The notes under the pieces are model-generated. The model had not been told where the DNA came from. It worked only from the letters and a program-made list of their open reading frames with translations, and did not search any database. A program made the translations under genes and the position numbers. A stretch of 64,000 bases of DNA from Roseiarcus fermentans (lineage in GTDB: Bacteria > Pseudomonadota > Alphaproteobacteria > Rhizobiales > Beijerinckiaceae), in assembly GCF_003315135.1 (NCBI RefSeq), contig NZ_QNRK01000015.1:93633-157632 (forward strand), read 5' to 3'. Positions 61,924 to 64,000 of this stretch are shown here, one piece after another; positions within the stretch are counted from its first letter, which is position 1, and each line of letters begins with the position of its first letter.

Positions 61924-63030
61924 ATGAAGTCATTTGGAAAAGCGCTCGGCGGCGCCGGCGCAGCGATTGCGGTCGCCGTCGCGCTCGGCGCAGCGCCAGC
62001 CGACGCCGACATGGCGTCGAGCCGCCTCGGGGAGATCGTCGGCGTCGAGACGTCGAGCCCGGCCGAGGTCGGCGTCGCCAACATCCTCGCGCTCAACACG
62101 ACCATGTTCGAACTCTACACGAACGCAGCGCGGTTGTTCCAAAACACCATTCGGGCCGAACATCCGATCGTTCTCGGCCTGTTTACCGGCGCGGGCGGAC
62201 GCTTCCTGCTCTATCGGCCGGGCATGGCGCCGCTCGAAGCGCCGCCGGTTCCGATCACCTATCAATTGCTCAAGTCGGTCGGCCACAGCACCATGGCGCT
62301 GACCGAAGTGGTCCTTCCCTATCTCGACAGCCCCGACGACCGGACGTGGCGCGGCCCGCTGCTCGCGTACCGCAGCCGCATGCAGTCCGCCCTCGACGGG
62401 CTCGACGCCGCGCCGATGCGCGAAGACTGGAAGCCCGTTAGCCGGGCGATCCTGCAAAACAACATCGCCTTCATGGACGCTACGCTCGCGGCGAACGCGA
62501 TCTCGGCCGATCTGTTGCAGGACTTCGCCAAGAAGCAGGGACCGCTGTTGAAAAAGAACGTCGCCTGGGCGGCGCAGACGCAGGTCGAGCACTGGATGGA
62601 CGTCCTCGCAGGCTGGAAGGCGATGCTCGGCGACGCATGGAACAAGACTTACGCGGCGAGCAATACGATCTATGTCACCCGGCAAAACAACGTCCTGTTC
62701 GCCGTGCTGGCGCAGTTTTTCCCGCCCGAGGCGATCAACGATCGACTTCTGCTGATCGAAACCATCTCGTTCACCACGACGCCGGACGACATGATGGAGT
62801 CGATGACCCGGATCATCGCCGACCGTTCGGTCGGCGCGGCCTTTTTCGGCGACTACCATCTGATGGACTACGAATTGATGGGCGGCGACGCCCGCCAGGT
62901 GGTGATCGACGAGGACAAGAAGCGCGACATTCCGGTCAATCTGCCGCCGATGGCGCCGTTCGGCTCGCATCAATGGCCGGCGCTGATCACCCCGGGACCG
63001 GGGCCCAAGACCCTGTCCGATCTGCCGTGA
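61924..63030 (+). CDS. Secreted protein of unknown function, last gene of the Mo-hydroxylase operon
   Basis: 368 residues with a signal peptide (ALGGAGAAIAVAVALGAAPADA). The body is largely helical and has no Cys, no haem motif and no recognisable domain; landmarks are NTTMFELYTNAARLFQNTI, WAAQTQVEHWMDVLAGWKAM and FTTTPDDMMESMTRIIADRS. It follows the cytochrome gene by 21 nt with GAGGAGA before the ATG, so it is almost certainly part of the same operon. It may be a periplasmic partner or chaperone of the enzyme, but nothing in the sequence proves it. Confidence 0.8.
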   Translation: MKSFGKALGGAGAAIAVAVALGAAPADADMASSRLGEIVGVETSSPAEVGVANILALNTTMFELYTNAARLFQNTIRAEHPIVLGLFTGAGGRFLLYRPGMAPLEAPPVPITYQLLKSVGHSTMALTEVVLPYLDSPDDRTWRGPLLAYRSRMQSALDGLDAAPMREDWKPVSRAILQNNIAFMDATLAANAISADLLQDFAKKQGPLLKKNVAWAAQTQVEHWMDVLAGWKAMLGDAWNKTYAASNTIYVTRQNNVLFAVLAQFFPPEAINDRLLLIETISFTTTPDDMMESMTRIIADRSVGAAFFGDYHLMDYELMGGDARQVVIDEDKKRDIPVNLPPMAPFGSHQWPALITPGPGPKTLSDLP

Positions 63031-63123
63031 CGGGAAGCGGGTCGGCCGTCGGCCGCCTCACGCACCGGGTCGTCGCGCCGCGGGCGCGGCCGGCCTTCCG
63101 GCGACGGCCGCCAGCGGCGCCGG

Positions 63124-63702
63124 TCACGCCAGGAGCGCGCCGACGTCGATCGCGACGCCGGGGACGAGGGCCGGCGCGAGCGGCCCCGAGGTCAGCCGTT
63201 GCGTGAAGCCGTAGGCCCCGCCGTCCGGCTGGCGGTAAACCTCGACCGCGGCGCCCCGCAGATCGGCGATCCAGACTTCCGGCACGCCGAACCGGGCGTA
63301 AAGCGGAAGCTTTGTCCCGCGGTCATAGGCGAGAGAGCTCTCGGAGACCTCGACCAGGAGGAGGACGTCGGCCGCGCCGGGGTGGCGATCCTTGTAGTCG
63401 CCGTTCCTCGGCCGCAGAAGCATCACGTCCGGCTCGGGCTCGTTCCAGGCGTCGAGCCGCAGCGGGCCCCGCACGCTGACGAGGGCGAGGCCGTCGGCCG
63501 CGGCGCCGGCGAACAGCCGGTTGAGCCGGTTGGTCTTTCCGGCGTGCGCGCTGCCGATCGGCGGCTTGGCGAAGATTTCCCCTCCGATCAGCTCGACGTG
63601 GTCGTCTGGCGTGAGGATTCCGGCCTCGGCCATCCGGTCGTAGCCGTCGACGTCGAAGCGGCGCCGGGCGGGGGCTTGCCGACGATCGAGAATGTCGCGC
63701 AT
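63124..63702 (-). CDS. Uma2-family PD-(D/E)XK nuclease-like protein
   Basis: 192 residues. It begins RRFDVDGYDRMAEAGILTPDD, then HVELIGGEIF, LDAWNEPEPDVMLLRP and LLLVEVSESSLAYDRGTKLPLYA, ending VWIADLRGAAVEVYRQPDGG. These are the Uma2 (DUF820) landmarks with Asp and Glu-x-Ser of a restriction-nuclease-like fold. The function of the family is unsettled. The ATG at 63702 has AGAGGA 5 nt upstream and gives the normal length; upstream in-frame ATGs do not. 63703-63910 shows no gene. Confidence 0.88.
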   Translation of the reverse strand: MRDILDRRQAPARRRFDVDGYDRMAEAGILTPDDHVELIGGEIFAKPPIGSAHAGKTNRLNRLFAGAAADGLALVSVRGPLRLDAWNEPEPDVMLLRPRNGDYKDRHPGAADVLLLVEVSESSLAYDRGTKLPLYARFGVPEVWIADLRGAAVEVYRQPDGGAYGFTQRLTSGPLAPALVPGVAIDVGALLA

Positions 63703-63910
63703 GAGATCCTCTTCGAGGCGCATCAGTGTACGCGTGACCGTCGGAACCGGCAAACCGTCGCCGCAGGTTGGCGAGCGCGGAATCGATGCGCCAGAAGAAC
63801 CCATGGCTGACGAGTTTGACAAGCCAGCCTTTGCGTCCGGACCCTCAGGCAGGCGCCATAGCGCGGACTTTGCCACCAGATTGCGCCGGCCCCGGCAGAG
63901 AAATCATACG

Positions 63911-63957
63911 GTTTCCGCGTGATTGACTCGATGGTTGGGGATTCCTGAAGCGGAAAC
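63911..63957. repeat. Inverted repeat near the window end
   Basis: GTTTCCGC (63911-63918) and GCGGAAAC (63950-63957) form a perfect 8-bp inverted pair around 31 nt containing GATTGACTCGATGG. It could be a terminator, repeat element or the arm of a longer structure that leaves the window. The remaining bases to 64000 show no complete gene. Confidence 0.4.
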
Positions 63958-64000
63958 AGCGTGATAGATAGAAGGGCCATGATTCGCGGGAGGCGGGCAT

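Overview
The window looks like a chromosomal segment from a high-GC alphaproteobacterium, most likely of the order Hyphomicrobiales (Rhizobiales). This is inferred from the strong GC bias, an EcfG-type promoter in front of a csbD gene, the abundance of short palindromic repeats (one lying inside a reading frame, as rhizobial palindromic elements do), PEP-CTERM surface proteins and the gene families present. I could not run a database search, so the genus is left open. No tRNA, rRNA, CRISPR array, integrase or transposase was recognised.

Layout. 1-8 kb: the tail of an unidentified gene, a SnoaL-like protein, the translational GTPase typA, an I42 (chagasin-type) protease inhibitor, two tandem spherulin-4/GH135-like PEP-CTERM proteins, a DUF1275 membrane protein and an AI-2E family transporter. 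8-25 kb: a membrane metallophosphoesterase carrying an in-frame palindromic repeat, a deleted partial copy of an antiporter gene, an alpha/beta hydrolase, then a long minus-strand run (24985 down to 12020): patatin phospholipase, GntP permease, RND adaptor and pump, a small Tat-type protein and a seven-gene Mrp cation/proton antiporter operon. A block of nested inverted repeats interrupts the Mrp operon between mrpC and mrpD.

25-40 kb: a TetR regulator with an acyl-CoA dehydrogenase, csbD, a flavin amine oxidase-like protein, a PLP trans-sulfuration enzyme, then an AraC-type regulator divergent from a sugar-type ABC transporter operon (binding protein, double ATPase, a single-chain double permease, cupin, 3-hydroxyacyl-CoA dehydrogenase). 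That operon ends in what looks like the remnant of a beta-keto acid cleavage enzyme gene. A DUF892 stress protein follows.

40-52 kb: a split phenylacetate catabolic locus. paaJ, paaG, paaI and paaK lie on one side and paaABCDE (the epoxidase) on the other. Between them sit a large PEP-CTERM trypsin-like protease and an ionotropic-glutamate-receptor-like protein whose potassium filter is replaced. Neither of these has an obvious phenylacetate role.

52-64 kb: a CBS-domain protein, a secreted Pro/Ala-rich protein, an APH/ATPase fusion, a MaoC-phosphotransacetylase fusion with a degenerate hydratase site, and a four-gene operon for an exported molybdenum hydroxylase (Tat-type large subunit, 2Fe-2S subunit, diheme cytochrome c, unknown secreted protein). 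It closes with a Uma2-family protein. The least-described units are the GH135-like pair, the PEP-CTERM protease, the filterless receptor-channel and the exported Mo-hydroxylase operon.
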